This document shows positions 28,114-36,572 of a stretch of 64,000 nt of DNA, piece by piece. Numbering within the stretch: the first letter of the stretch is position 1; every line of letters begins with the position of its first letter. Made by a program: the position numbers and the translations under genes. The notes beneath the pieces were generated by a model. The model made no database searches. It saw only the letters and a program-made list of their open reading frames with translations, and had not been told where the DNA came from. Source of the stretch: Bacteroidota bacterium (GTDB lineage: Bacteria; Bacteroidota; Ignavibacteria; UBA10030; UBA8401); assembly GCA_041658205.1 (NCBI GenBank), contig JBBAAO010000001.1:1054001-1118000 (forward strand). Reading direction: 5' to 3'.

Positions 28114-29250
28114 CTACTCCACTTTCGGCGAGTTCATCACTTTTTCATAGTGTTTTTCATATTCGCCGACGATCTTCTCAAGATTGAACATTTCCACTGC
28201 ACGTTTACGCCCTTCTTTTGCAAATTGATCGCGTTTTACCTCGTTGGTCAATAATTCAATTGCATATCGCGCCATTCGATCGATATCCCCAATTTCCGCA
28301 ATATATCCCGTATGATTATGGACAACAAGTTCCGGCAGTCCGCCAACACTAGAGGAGATCACCGGAACTTCACACGCCATTGCTTCCAAAGCGGAAAGAC
28401 CGAAACTTTCCTGCTGACTGGGCATTAAAAAAATATCTGCTGCGGATAAGATCTCCCTCAGTTCAACCTGTTTTCCTAAGAACTTTACGGAATGTTGAAT
28501 TCCCAGTTCACGAACAAGCATTTCACAGTTGGAACGATCAGGTCCGTCTCCTGCAAGAATCAATATTGATGGAATCTTTTTTTGGACTTGATCAAAAATT
28601 CTAATAACATCTTGTACTCTTTTTACCGGTCGGAAATTTGAAACATGAACGAGGATTCGTTTATCGTCCAGCGAAAATTTTTTCCGAACGCAGGAATCAT
28701 CCACATGACGGTATTCTTCTATATCAACGAAGTTGGGGATAACATCGATTTCTTTATTGATATTATAATTAGTGAGTGTTTTTTCCTTCAGATACCGCGA
28801 AACAGCTGTTACACCATCACTTTTTTCAATACTGAATTTCATCACAGAAAGAAAACTTGGCTCAAGTCCAACAAGTGTGATGTCTGTTCCGTGCAGTGTT
28901 GTTACAGTGCGAAAATCCTTATTGGATATCATTTTTTTAGCTAGATAGGCACTTGTTGCATGGGGAATGGCATAGTGAACGTGGAGCAGATCCAGTCCTT
29001 CAAAATTTGCTACTTCCACCATCTTGCTGGCAAGTGCCGGAGTATAAAGAGGAAATTCAAAGACAGGATAGGTAGTCATTTCGACTTCATGGTAAAAAAT
29101 ATTATTGTCAAACCCGCCGTTTAACCGCATGGGCATTGCATAACTGATGAAATGAATTTGATGACCTCTTTTTGCGAGTGCCTTTCCAAGTTCAGTTGCT
29201 AAAACTCCACTTCCGCCATACGTTGGATAACAGGTAATGCCGATTTTCAT
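28114..29250 (-). CDS. bshA: N-acetyl-alpha-D-glucosaminyl L-malate synthase
   Basis: 378 residues, GT4 family with GT-B fold. It opens with IGITCYPTYGGSGVLATELG, the hallmark N-terminus of BshA, and has HVHYAIPHA, TLHGTDITLVG, the C-terminal donor site SQQESFGLSALEAMACEVP and SVGGLPELV. BshA joins UDP-GlcNAc and L-malate in the first step of bacillithiol synthesis, the low-molecular-weight thiol used in many Bacteroidota and Firmicutes instead of glutathione. No other bsh genes are in the window. Confidence 0.94.
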   Translation of the reverse strand: MKIGITCYPTYGGSGVLATELGKALAKRGHQIHFISYAMPMRLNGGFDNNIFYHEVEMTTYPVFEFPLYTPALASKMVEVANFEGLDLLHVHYAIPHATSAYLAKKMISNKDFRTVTTLHGTDITLVGLEPSFLSVMKFSIEKSDGVTAVSRYLKEKTLTNYNINKEIDVIPNFVDIEEYRHVDDSCVRKKFSLDDKRILVHVSNFRPVKRVQDVIRIFDQVQKKIPSILILAGDGPDRSNCEMLVRELGIQHSVKFLGKQVELREILSAADIFLMPSQQESFGLSALEAMACEVPVISSSVGGLPELVVHNHTGYIAEIGDIDRMARYAIELLTNEVKRDQFAKEGRKRAVEMFNLEKIVGEYEKHYEKVMNSPKVE

Positions 29251-29382
29251 GATAAATCCTTGTTAAATTCTTAGTTAAAATTACAATTATTCATTTGAAG
29301 AACCAAGTCATTAAACAGTTGCTTAGTGATGGAAAAAAGATTACTTTTTCTCAGTTCTCCCCACATAACGAAAGGATTTATC

Positions 29383-30420
29383 ATGAAAAAAAGTTCCCTG
29401 GTGTTTCTCTTGCTTTCTTTCACTGTTCTGGTCTTTGCTCAGCAAAAGAATGTTATAAAAACTCAAGCACAGAAACCTACCGAACCGCAGCCGATGTCAT
29501 CCGGAAAATTTACCGGGATGATCTTCAACGATTTTTTTTATATTGTACAAGAACCACAGACTGGAAACGTCAGTGTTGGCATTTCAGGACGAAATGCTTC
29601 GGTGTTACGCCGAGCAATGTTGGGGTATGAATATTCATATAACAAAGATATTTCTGCAAAATTGGTCTACGACGGAACTGGTAATGTTTTGAAGCAGGGA
29701 TATGCCGAGGTCAAAAACATCGGTCCGATGATGGATTTGAAATTAGGTTTGAACCAGACACTTTCTTCTGAAATTGTTGAGAAGATATGGGATTATCGCT
29801 CGTTGGAAGCAACAGTTCTCGACAAAAAGGGGATGACAAATGAATTTGATATGGGATTGACGTTAACAGGGAGAGTAAATCCTCAGGGAACAACATATGC
29901 ACGACTTGCAGTGTATAATGGATCGGGACTGGCTATAGAAAATGATAAATTGAAAAAACTAGCATTGGTGATTGGTAATTGGTTTGATAAATCCTCTGTG
30001 ATTGAGTTATATGTTGATTATGAGAATGTCGGAGGTGGAAGAAGCACATTAACAGGAAAAGTGTTCTACGGAATGACAGCAATGAAATTTACTTTTGGAG
30101 GAGAAGGATTCTATCGCATGAATCGTAAATTTGCCGGAACAAGTGATATAACACCTGTGGGAGCGTCGCTCTTTGGTTGGTATGAATTAATGAAATCACT
30201 CCGTGGAGTGGTTCGGGTCGATATAACCGATGATAATCTAGATGTTTCTACAACAGGGTACCGAGAAGTGTATCTCAACGCCGGTGTTGATTATTCACCC
30301 ATTCCGGAAGTGCGTTTAATCCCAAATCTTGCTTACGTAAAAAATCTTAAGAAAAGTACGGGAACCGAGATTGCTGATGATATCATGGTTCGTTTGACGA
30401 CGGCTGTCTATTTTAAATAA
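29383..30420 (+). CDS. Outer-membrane porin-like beta-barrel protein
   Basis: 345 residues from the ATG at 29383, behind an AAAGGA ribosome binding site and opening into a signal peptide (MKKSSLVFLLLSFTVLVFAQ). A GTG at 29326 is in frame but precedes the signal peptide. After a Pro/Gln linker the body has alternating amphipathic strands (RRAMLGYEYSYNKDISAKLVYDG, LKLGLNQ) and ends in VRLTTAVYFK with a terminal aromatic residue typical of outer-membrane barrels. Similar in shape to phosphate-selective-type porins, but I cannot name a substrate. Its stop overlaps the yigZ start by one base. Confidence 0.72.
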   Translation: MKKSSLVFLLLSFTVLVFAQQKNVIKTQAQKPTEPQPMSSGKFTGMIFNDFFYIVQEPQTGNVSVGISGRNASVLRRAMLGYEYSYNKDISAKLVYDGTGNVLKQGYAEVKNIGPMMDLKLGLNQTLSSEIVEKIWDYRSLEATVLDKKGMTNEFDMGLTLTGRVNPQGTTYARLAVYNGSGLAIENDKLKKLALVIGNWFDKSSVIELYVDYENVGGGRSTLTGKVFYGMTAMKFTFGGEGFYRMNRKFAGTSDITPVGASLFGWYELMKSLRGVVRVDITDDNLDVSTTGYREVYLNAGVDYSPIPEVRLIPNLAYVKNLKKSTGTEIADDIMVRLTTAVYFK

Positions 30421-31052
30421 TGGATGAAGTATATTCTTCCGTTCAATCGGAAACGTCGGCGCAGATCAAAGAAGAAGGATCACGATTTATTGCCGATGTT
30501 TTTCCGGTGGGGGATGAGGAAGAAGTAAAACAAAAACTCGAGTCTATCCGCAAAAAATATTTTGATGCAACGCATCATTGTTATGCCTATGTCATCGGAG
30601 CGGAGAAGAAACATTTTCGATATTCTGATGATGGCGAACCTTCGGGCACCGCAGGAGTAAAAATCCATTCTGCCATTCAAGCAAAAAACCTTTCCGATCT
30701 GCTCGTTGTAGTCACCAGATATTTTGGGGGGACAAAACTTGGAGTTGGTGGATTAGGAAGAGCGTACTTTGAATCTGCTAAGACTGTTCTATCCAACGTA
30801 AAGATTATTTCAAAAGCGACGGTGAAAGAATTGATTGTTGCGTTTCCGTTTTCCGAAACTAATCCGATGATGAACGCCATCCATTCCAACAAACTTAAAA
30901 TTGGCGGGACAACATATTCTGACGAACGGTCAATCATCACTCTTCACGTTTTACCTTCTCATGTAGAAAATCTCCAATCTCTTTTCGTTAATGCTACCCG
31001 GGGCTCGGCCGAAATTACCGTTGGAAATACATTAACAGTGGTGTGGCAATGA
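30420..31052 (+). CDS. yigZ: YigZ/IMPACT family protein
   Basis: 210 residues. The signature FRYSDDGEPSGTAG is present at about residues 62-75, preceded by DATHHCYAYVIG and followed by TRYFGGTKLGVGGLGRAY, as in YigZ/IMPACT (UPF0029). A C-terminal ~70-residue ferredoxin-like domain follows (DUF1949). Eukaryotic IMPACT modulates Gcn2 signalling; the bacterial role is unresolved. It overlaps the porin stop (TAATG) and the TauE start (ATGA). Confidence 0.92.
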   Translation: MDEVYSSVQSETSAQIKEEGSRFIADVFPVGDEEEVKQKLESIRKKYFDATHHCYAYVIGAEKKHFRYSDDGEPSGTAGVKIHSAIQAKNLSDLLVVVTRYFGGTKLGVGGLGRAYFESAKTVLSNVKIISKATVKELIVAFPFSETNPMMNAIHSNKLKIGGTTYSDERSIITLHVLPSHVENLQSLFVNATRGSAEITVGNTLTVVWQ

Positions 31053-31813
31053 TTGAATCATTCTTTCTTTTTGCTGTCGGAATTATTGTCGGTTTTTTTG
31101 GAACAATCCTCGGAGTTGGCGGAGGATTCATTGTTGTGCCGTTGCTGACAATTATGTATCAATTTTCTCCTCAGGTTGCAGTCGGCACGTCGATGGTGAT
31201 TGTGGCATTGAATGCCATCTCCGGAACGATTGCGTATGTGCGGCAAAAAAGAATTGATTATCAGACCGGATTTCTTTTTGCGATTGCTACACTGCCGGGA
31301 TCATTTCTCGGTGCATATATATTGCAATATATTTCCAAACCGGTTTTTGATATCGGTTTCGGAATTTTTTTATGCGGAGTCGTCTTGTATCTTGGTATTC
31401 GGAAACAACCGCTCAGTGAAATCATCGATATAGCATCGTTTCAACGTCCGGCGTATAACAAAATATTAGGTTTGAGCATCAGTTTCTTTGTAGGATTCGT
31501 CGCGAGCATGGCTGGAATAGGAGGCGGAGTTATTCATGTGCCGGCCATGATCTATCTATTTTATTTCCCGCCGTTTATTGCTATTCCCACTTCTCATTTT
31601 ATTTTATCAATCTCCGCAACGTTTGCTGCTGCAAGTCATGCATCAATCGGAGAAGTGCAATGGAGTTTTGTTCCGTATCTCGGTCTGGGAGCAATTATGG
31701 GTGCGCAGTTGGGCGGAAAATTATCGCATCAAATAAAAAGTCAATGGATCATTCGGGGTTTGCTTGTGGTGATGATTCTCGGTGCGATCAGAATGATTGT
31801 ACGGTATCTCTAA
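31049..31813 (+). CDS. TauE/SafE (TSUP) family membrane transporter
   Basis: 254 residues from the ATG at 31049, which overlaps the yigZ stop as ATGA; a GTG six bases earlier is the alternative. About eight membrane helices in two repeated halves, each starting with a glycine-rich signature (GTILGVGGGFIVVPLL and ASMAGIGGGVIHVPAM). TSUP proteins export or import sulfite, sulfoacetate or similar organosulfur anions. Nothing nearby identifies the substrate. A bidirectional hairpin follows. Confidence 0.9.
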   Translation: MIESFFLFAVGIIVGFFGTILGVGGGFIVVPLLTIMYQFSPQVAVGTSMVIVALNAISGTIAYVRQKRIDYQTGFLFAIATLPGSFLGAYILQYISKPVFDIGFGIFLCGVVLYLGIRKQPLSEIIDIASFQRPAYNKILGLSISFFVGFVASMAGIGGGVIHVPAMIYLFYFPPFIAIPTSHFILSISATFAAASHASIGEVQWSFVPYLGLGAIMGAQLGGKLSHQIKSQWIIRGLLVVMILGAIRMIVRYL

Positions 31814-31817
31814 TCTG

Positions 31818-31854
31818 ATCCCATGCGAATAGAAAATTACTCGCATGGGATTTT
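31818..31854. terminator. Bidirectional terminator between convergent genes
   Basis: ATCCCATGCGA (31818-31828) pairs exactly with TCGCATGGGAT (31841-31851) around a 12-base loop, with TTTT on the plus side. It lies between the tauE stop and the ackA stop and can serve both strands; the T-run is short. Confidence 0.72.
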
Positions 31855-31861
31855 GCTGCAG

Positions 31862-33070
31862 TTATTTCTTCTTGATGCTTTTAACAATTTCTTTTGTTTC
31901 CAAGGCAATCATCAATTCTTCGTTCGTAGGAATGACAAAGACAATTGCTTTCGATTTTGCGGTACTGATCGCTTTTTCTTTTTCTTTTGTATTGTTTGCT
32001 GATTTATCGAATTCAATTCCTAGATAGTCCAGATTTTCGCAAATCGCTTTTCGTATATCCGGCGAGTTTTCTCCTATACCACCCGTAAAGACCAATGCAT
32101 CAAGTCCACCCAGAGCTGCAATATATGAGCCGATATATTTTTTCACTCTATAACAGAAGATATCGAACGCCAATTTTGCTTTTTTATTCCCTTCGTTCAT
32201 TTCGGTGATGACCTCGCGCATATCACTGCTAACGCCTGAAATACCCTGCAATCCGCTATGTTTATTCAATAGCGTATTCGCTTCTGAATAATTTAATCCC
32301 TCTTTTGCCATTACATACAGAATAATAGATGTATCAATATCGCCGGAACGGGTTCCCATCAACAATCCTTCCAGTGGCGTAAATCCCATGGAAGTATCTA
32401 TGGAAATTCCTTTGTCAATTGCTGCCATGCTGCAGCCGTTTCCAAGGTGACAGGTTATCACTTTCAGCTTTTTGAGATCTTTCTTCATCAATTCTGCAGC
32501 ACGCTGCGACACATATGAATGGCTCGTTCCATGGAATCCATATCGTCGAATTTTATATTGGGAATAGAGTGAATATGGAATTCCATAAATGTAAGCATGC
32601 GGAGGCATTTCATGATGGAATGCTGTATCGAAAACACTGACTTGCGGTATTTCCGGCAGATGCGTCTGGCAGGCAGTTATACCGCGAAGATTGTGCGGAT
32701 TATGTAAAGGTGCAATTTCGAAATTATCTCGTATTCCTTTGATGACACTCTCATCAATCAACACGGAACCGGTAAATGTTTCGCCGCCATGAACTACACG
32801 GTGACCCACTGCGTGGATTTCTGATTTTGTGGAAATGACTCCGTGATTTTTGCTGAGGAGTACGGCGAGAATATATTCAATGGCCGTTGTGTGGTCAAGG
32901 ATGTCACCGGTGATTTTGATTTCATCGCCATCTGCTCTTGTATTTGTAAGGACTGCACCACTCATTCCAACACGATCAACAACACCTTTTGCCAGAAAGA
33001 GTTTTTTATCAACATCGATTAATTGGTATTTTACAGAGGAGCTGCCACAATTTAAAACTAAAATATTCAT
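31862..33070 (-). CDS. ackA: Acetate kinase
   Basis: 402 residues, full length. Interconverts acetate plus ATP and acetyl phosphate. Motifs: NCGSSSVKYQ at the N-terminus, HRVVHGGE, FDTAFHH, the GFHGTSHSYVSQRA segment, TCHLGNGCSM and VFTGGIGENSPDIR. The start overlaps the stop of the upstream hydroxyacyl-CoA dehydrogenase by four bases, so the pair is co-translated. No phosphotransacetylase is adjacent. The C-terminus is rich in lysine. Confidence 0.97.
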   Translation of the reverse strand: MNILVLNCGSSSVKYQLIDVDKKLFLAKGVVDRVGMSGAVLTNTRADGDEIKITGDILDHTTAIEYILAVLLSKNHGVISTKSEIHAVGHRVVHGGETFTGSVLIDESVIKGIRDNFEIAPLHNPHNLRGITACQTHLPEIPQVSVFDTAFHHEMPPHAYIYGIPYSLYSQYKIRRYGFHGTSHSYVSQRAAELMKKDLKKLKVITCHLGNGCSMAAIDKGISIDTSMGFTPLEGLLMGTRSGDIDTSIILYVMAKEGLNYSEANTLLNKHSGLQGISGVSSDMREVITEMNEGNKKAKLAFDIFCYRVKKYIGSYIAALGGLDALVFTGGIGENSPDIRKAICENLDYLGIEFDKSANNTKEKEKAISTAKSKAIVFVIPTNEELMIALETKEIVKSIKKK

Positions 33071-33996
33071 ATTTTCTTTCCGTGATCGTCGTATTTGAAG
33101 AATCCTTCTCCCATTTTCTTTCCGAGTTTTCCTTTTCTCACCATCTGGCGCAGCAATGGGCAGGGTCGGTATTTTGCTTCACCAAGTTCATGGAAGAGAG
33201 AATCCATCCATGCCAACACTTCATCCAGTCCCATCATATCCGCAAGTTCCAACGGACCATACCGGAATTCATATCCAAGTCGCATGGCAGTATCAATACT
33301 TTCAGCGGAAGCCACACCTTCCATAAGAATATACATTGCTTCGTTCAACAATGGAATAATGATTCTTGTTGTTACAAATCCGGGATATTCAAATACCTCA
33401 ATAGGAGTTTTGCCAAGACGTAGTGCAAGTTTTTTGATGGAATCAAATGTCTCATCCGATGTTTTCATTCCTCGGACAAGTTCTACCAGCGGCACTTTTG
33501 GCACCGGATTAAGAAAATGCATTCCGATCACTTTATCCGGACGTTTGGTTGACGCTGCTAATTTTGAGAGATTCAACGTGGATGTGTTGGAGACGAGAAT
33601 AGTTCCAGCTCCGCATAATTGATCCAGTTCATGAAACAATTTCCGTTTCATTTCGAAATTTTCGTCAACGGCTTCTATAATGATTGGAATATTCGCGATT
33701 GCGGAAATTTCGGTTGTTCCTTTTATTCTGGATAGGATCGCGCGTTTCTCACTTTTCGTCATCGTCCATCGATGAATATCATTGTCCAACGATTCTTCCA
33801 TTGTTTTGATTTGATGAGCAAGTCGTTTTTCTGATTTTTCAATAGCAATCACCTCAATACCGGCAGTGGCAATGGATTGTGAAATTCCTTGTCCCATTAC
33901 TCCTAATCCAATAACAGCAATGGTGTGGAATCCGTCTGAGTCTCTTTTGGAGAGTTGAATATCGCCTAGAATTTCTGAAAATTGGGATGTAGTCAT
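33067..33996 (-). CDS. 3-hydroxyacyl-CoA (3-hydroxybutyryl-CoA) dehydrogenase
   Basis: 309 residues. NAD-binding Rossmann motif GLGVMGQGIS near residue 30, HFLNPVPKVPLVE (catalytic His-Asn region) and the C-terminal helical domain starting GFVTTRIIIPLLNEAM. It oxidises 3-hydroxyacyl-CoA to 3-oxoacyl-CoA with NAD, or the reverse in butyrate formation. It could serve beta-oxidation, the PaaH step of the phenylacetate pathway encoded 20 kb away, or fermentation; coupling to ackA points toward short-chain acid metabolism. It has an N-terminal extension of ~22 residues before the Rossmann strand. Confidence 0.92.
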   Translation of the reverse strand: MTTSQFSEILGDIQLSKRDSDGFHTIAVIGLGVMGQGISQSIATAGIEVIAIEKSEKRLAHQIKTMEESLDNDIHRWTMTKSEKRAILSRIKGTTEISAIANIPIIIEAVDENFEMKRKLFHELDQLCGAGTILVSNTSTLNLSKLAASTKRPDKVIGMHFLNPVPKVPLVELVRGMKTSDETFDSIKKLALRLGKTPIEVFEYPGFVTTRIIIPLLNEAMYILMEGVASAESIDTAMRLGYEFRYGPLELADMMGLDEVLAWMDSLFHELGEAKYRPCPLLRQMVRKGKLGKKMGEGFFKYDDHGKKI

Positions 33997-34017
33997 ATAT
34001 TTTCTTAATATTACATT

Positions 34018-34030
34018 ATCACATTGTGAT
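34018..34030. promoter_or_regulatory. Palindromic candidate operator upstream of dehydrogenase-ackA
   Basis: ATCACATTGTGAT is a perfect palindrome with 6-base arms around a central T, placed 22 bases upstream of the dehydrogenase start codon. The size and position suit a regulator binding site, but no cognate regulator can be named. Confidence 0.3.
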
Positions 34031-34115
34031 GTTCTATACAGATTTTGCGTTCAGTTACACTGGAAATATCGCAATTTCTGCGCCAAGTTTCTAAATATAT
34101 TTTCTGAGTCAATAG

Positions 34116-34148
34116 CTTGGAATTTTAGATCAAAAAGAGGTATATTTG
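34116..34148 (+). promoter_or_regulatory. Candidate Bacteroidota-type promoter of suf operon
   Basis: TATATTTG at 34141-34148 matches the Bacteroidetes -7 consensus TAnnTTTG exactly; CTTG at 34116-34119 matches the -33 TTTG box in three of four bases with a 21-base gap. It would give a 5' leader of about 100 bases before the Rrf2 gene. Whether this lineage uses that consensus is assumed. Confidence 0.35.
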
Positions 34149-34255
34149 TCCAGTAGGAAGAATCGATGAAACAATTTTCTTCGCAACATTGTTAATAATC
34201 ATAAGTTCTTCTATTTTTTTGGAATGAAATAGGACTACGCAAGTCGTATTTAAGA

Positions 34256-34657
34256 ATGCTCAAGTTATCGAAAAAAGTTGAATATGGTTTGATCGCAATC
34301 CGGCATATTGCGTCGGTGAACAATCATATCTCTAATGTGAAGGAAATTTCGGAGAAGTACTCTGTTCCCGGCGATGTGCTTGCCAAAGTGATGCAGAAAC
34401 TGACGAAGGGGAAGTTGATCCTTTCGCATCAAGGTGCGATGGGTGGATACACATTAGCCAAAAGAGCAGATGAAATCTCGGTGATGGATGTTATTTCAGT
34501 GATAGAAGGAACGCAAGTAGGGATAGCACAATGTTTTGCCGAAGAGCCGGAAAATTGTTCAATCTATTCAAGCTGTACTATTAAAAACCCTCTTGCAAAA
34601 ATTCAACACAGTCTAGAACATGTTTTTAATTCCATGAAAGTCTCGGAGATAGTTTAA
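34256..34657 (+). CDS. Rrf2/IscR-family transcriptional regulator
   Basis: 133 residues. N-terminal winged helix-turn-helix (LSKKVEYGLIAIRHIA, SVPGDVLAKVMQKLTKGKLI, GAMGGYTLAKRADEIS) and three cysteines near residues 102-117 in the pattern C-x7-C-x5-C (CFAEEPENC, CSIYSSC). IscR-type proteins hold a 2Fe-2S cluster on such cysteines and repress Fe-S assembly genes when the cluster is loaded. First gene of the suf operon, two bases before the first desulfurase, so it is probably its autoregulating repressor. Spacing of the first two cysteines differs from E. coli IscR (x7 instead of x5). Confidence 0.92.
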   Translation: MLKLSKKVEYGLIAIRHIASVNNHISNVKEISEKYSVPGDVLAKVMQKLTKGKLILSHQGAMGGYTLAKRADEISVMDVISVIEGTQVGIAQCFAEEPENCSIYSSCTIKNPLAKIQHSLEHVFNSMKVSEIV

Positions 34658-34659
34658 TA

Positions 34660-35835
34660 ATGAAAACTCCTATCTATCTGGATTATCATGCAACAACACC
34701 GGTCGATAAACGTGTGCTGGATGCAATGATGCCGTTTTTTCAGGAGCATTTTGGAAATGCGGCAAGTCTTCAACATCGGTTTGGATGGATTGCGAAAGAA
34801 GCAGTGGAGATTGCCAGAAAAAAAATTGCCGAAGCGATTAATGCTCAACCAAGAGAAATAATTTTTACCAGCGGAGCAACAGAATCGAACAATCTTGCAA
34901 TCAAAGGTGTTGCGGAAGCATATCGCTCTCACGGCAATCACATTATCGTTTCGCAGATTGAGCATAAATGCGTGCTTGAATCGTGCAAGAGACTGGAGCA
35001 AGAAGGATTTGTCGTCACATACCTTCCGGTTGATTCAACCGGGAAAGTAATTGTTGACGAGATTCAACATGCGATCACGGACAAAACAATTCTTGTCTCC
35101 GTGATGATGGCAAACAATGAGATTGGTACAATTCAACCGATTGCTGAGATCGGAAAGATGTGTGCAGAGCGTTCCGTTCTTTTCCATACGGATGCAACAC
35201 AAGCAGTCGGCAGGTTGCCGATTGATGTTGCAGCGATGAATATTCATTTGTTATCATTTGCTTCCCATAAAATGTATGGACCAAAAGGGGTCGGAGCATT
35301 ATATCTCCGATCAAAAAATCCACGAACATCAATTCTTCCGCAGATCGACGGTGCCGGTCACGAAAATGGATTGCGCTCCGGAACATTAAACGTATCGGGA
35401 ATCGTTGGATTTGGAAAAGCTGTGCAAATTGCAGTGACAGAAATGGATGAAGAGAATGGACGGCTTTACCGGTTAAGGAATCGTTTGCAGGAACAATTAT
35501 TGTCGTTTGGAAAAACTACATTCAATGGACATCCACTTGACCGGTTACCGCAAAATTTGAATATGACCTTTCACGGAATTTATGCGGATCGATTGATGAC
35601 GGAAATGAATGACATTGCAGTTTCAGCAGGTTCCGCCTGTACATCGGAGGAAATTGGAGACATTCAATATTCTCACGTTCTCCATGCAATTGGGGTAGAC
35701 GCAGAAGCCGGACGATCAACAATTCGATTTGGTCTTGGACGATTTACAACGGATGAGGAGATAGAATACACAGTGAAGACAATTCAAACAATTGTTCCAA
35801 AACTCAAAGAACATGTAAGCGTAGGAGCATTATGA
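34660..35835 (+). CDS. iscS: Cysteine desulfurase, IscS/NifS class
   Basis: 391 residues. A PLP enzyme that takes sulfur from cysteine for Fe-S clusters or thiolation. YLDYHATTPVD at the N-terminus, TSGATESNNLAIKG, cofactor-proximal HTDATQAVG, the PLP lysine in SFASHKMYGPKG (about K203) and the flexible-loop Cys in SAGSACTSEE (about C327). The long loop and SAC motif mark class I (IscS/NifS), different from the class II SufS encoded later in the same operon. Follows the Rrf2 gene by two bases; stop overlaps the next start (ATGA). Confidence 0.94.
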   Translation: MKTPIYLDYHATTPVDKRVLDAMMPFFQEHFGNAASLQHRFGWIAKEAVEIARKKIAEAINAQPREIIFTSGATESNNLAIKGVAEAYRSHGNHIIVSQIEHKCVLESCKRLEQEGFVVTYLPVDSTGKVIVDEIQHAITDKTILVSVMMANNEIGTIQPIAEIGKMCAERSVLFHTDATQAVGRLPIDVAAMNIHLLSFASHKMYGPKGVGALYLRSKNPRTSILPQIDGAGHENGLRSGTLNVSGIVGFGKAVQIAVTEMDEENGRLYRLRNRLQEQLLSFGKTTFNGHPLDRLPQNLNMTFHGIYADRLMTEMNDIAVSAGSACTSEEIGDIQYSHVLHAIGVDAEAGRSTIRFGLGRFTTDEEIEYTVKTIQTIVPKLKEHVSVGAL

Positions 35836-36125
35836 ATATTAAATTTAAAAAATCCCAATACATCATCGGCAATCAAGTTGAATTCTTAAATTTTATGAAA
35901 ACGCGGGCGCAATTGATCCATTTGTCGAATGTGTTTTTTCGCGACCTGCATTTTGCTGTGATGGAGTTTCTCAAGAAGAAAAATGTTAGTGTTGGGCAAA
36001 CTGAGGCAGAAACAGTTGCGCGGGAAATTGCGGTGCATTTCGAAAGACGAAATATCTTTAAAAAATTGAATATGCAAACCTGGATGCTCAATTATTCTGA
36101 TTACGCGATTAAAAAAACAGTATAG
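35832..36125 (+). CDS. Uncharacterised 97-residue protein in suf operon
   Basis: I do not recognise this protein. It starts inside the last codons of the upstream desulfurase (ATGA overlap) and ends 24 bases before the A-type carrier, so it is co-translated with Fe-S assembly genes. 97 residues, basic, mostly helical by composition, no signal peptide, no membrane helix and no cysteine, so it does not bind a cluster by thiolates. Features: LKKKNVSVGQTEAETVAREI and HFERRNIFKKL. Its position suggests an accessory role such as a desulfurase partner (an ISD11- or IscX-like role), which is inference only. Confidence 0.8.
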   Translation: MNIKFKKSQYIIGNQVEFLNFMKTRAQLIHLSNVFFRDLHFAVMEFLKKKNVSVGQTEAETVAREIAVHFERRNIFKKLNMQTWMLNYSDYAIKKTV

Positions 36126-36149
36126 AAAAAATTATTAGGAGATGAAATT

Positions 36150-36521
36150 ATGTCGGAAGTAATGACTGCTACAGCGCCGCAAACAATGGAAGATGATATT
36201 GTCCTTACTGAACGCGCGGCACAAGAAGTGTTTTCGATCAAAGAAAAGAACAACATTCCTGCAACACACTCGCTTCGTTTGGGAGTAAAAGGGGGCGGCT
36301 GTTCGGGATTATCATACATCCTAGCGTTTGACGACGTTGTAAAAGAAAAAGATATGATCCTCGAAAAACATGGTGTCAAGATTGTCGTTGATCAAAAAAG
36401 TATGTTTTATCTGTCCGGCACAACATTAGATTTTTCCGATGGGTTGAACGGGCGCGGTTTTGTATTTAACAATCCGCAGGCTGCAAAGACATGCGGTTGC
36501 GGCAGTTCATTTGGTGTTTGA
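36150..36521 (+). CDS. sufA: A-type Fe-S carrier protein (SufA/ErpA/HesB family)
   Basis: 123 residues. HesB-like domain with the three conserved cysteines: one in LGVKGGGCSGLSY and two in KTCGCGSSF at the C-terminus. Such proteins receive a cluster from the scaffold and deliver it to apo-proteins. A 14-residue N-terminal extension precedes the domain. Ribosome binding site TTAGGAGATG. The operon position before sufB favours SufA, but the sequence alone cannot separate it from ErpA. Confidence 0.93.
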   Translation: MSEVMTATAPQTMEDDIVLTERAAQEVFSIKEKNNIPATHSLRLGVKGGGCSGLSYILAFDDVVKEKDMILEKHGVKIVVDQKSMFYLSGTTLDFSDGLNGRGFVFNNPQAAKTCGCGSSFGV

Positions 36522-36529
36522 AAAATTGG

Positions 36530-36561
36530 CAGATCGTCCTTAGGGACAACCTGCTATCATT
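36530..36561 (+). repeat. Dispersed palindromic repeat, copy 1
   Basis: About 32 bases between sufA and sufB. It shares CCTTAxGGACxACCTG and a terminal TCATT with a second copy at 45131-45161 (19 of 24 bases identical in the right part). Both look like decayed forms of one palindrome (CAGGTCGTCC TTAA GGACGACCTG) and both end a few bases before a start codon. Confidence 0.6.
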
Positions 36562-36572
36562 AAAGGAAAACA

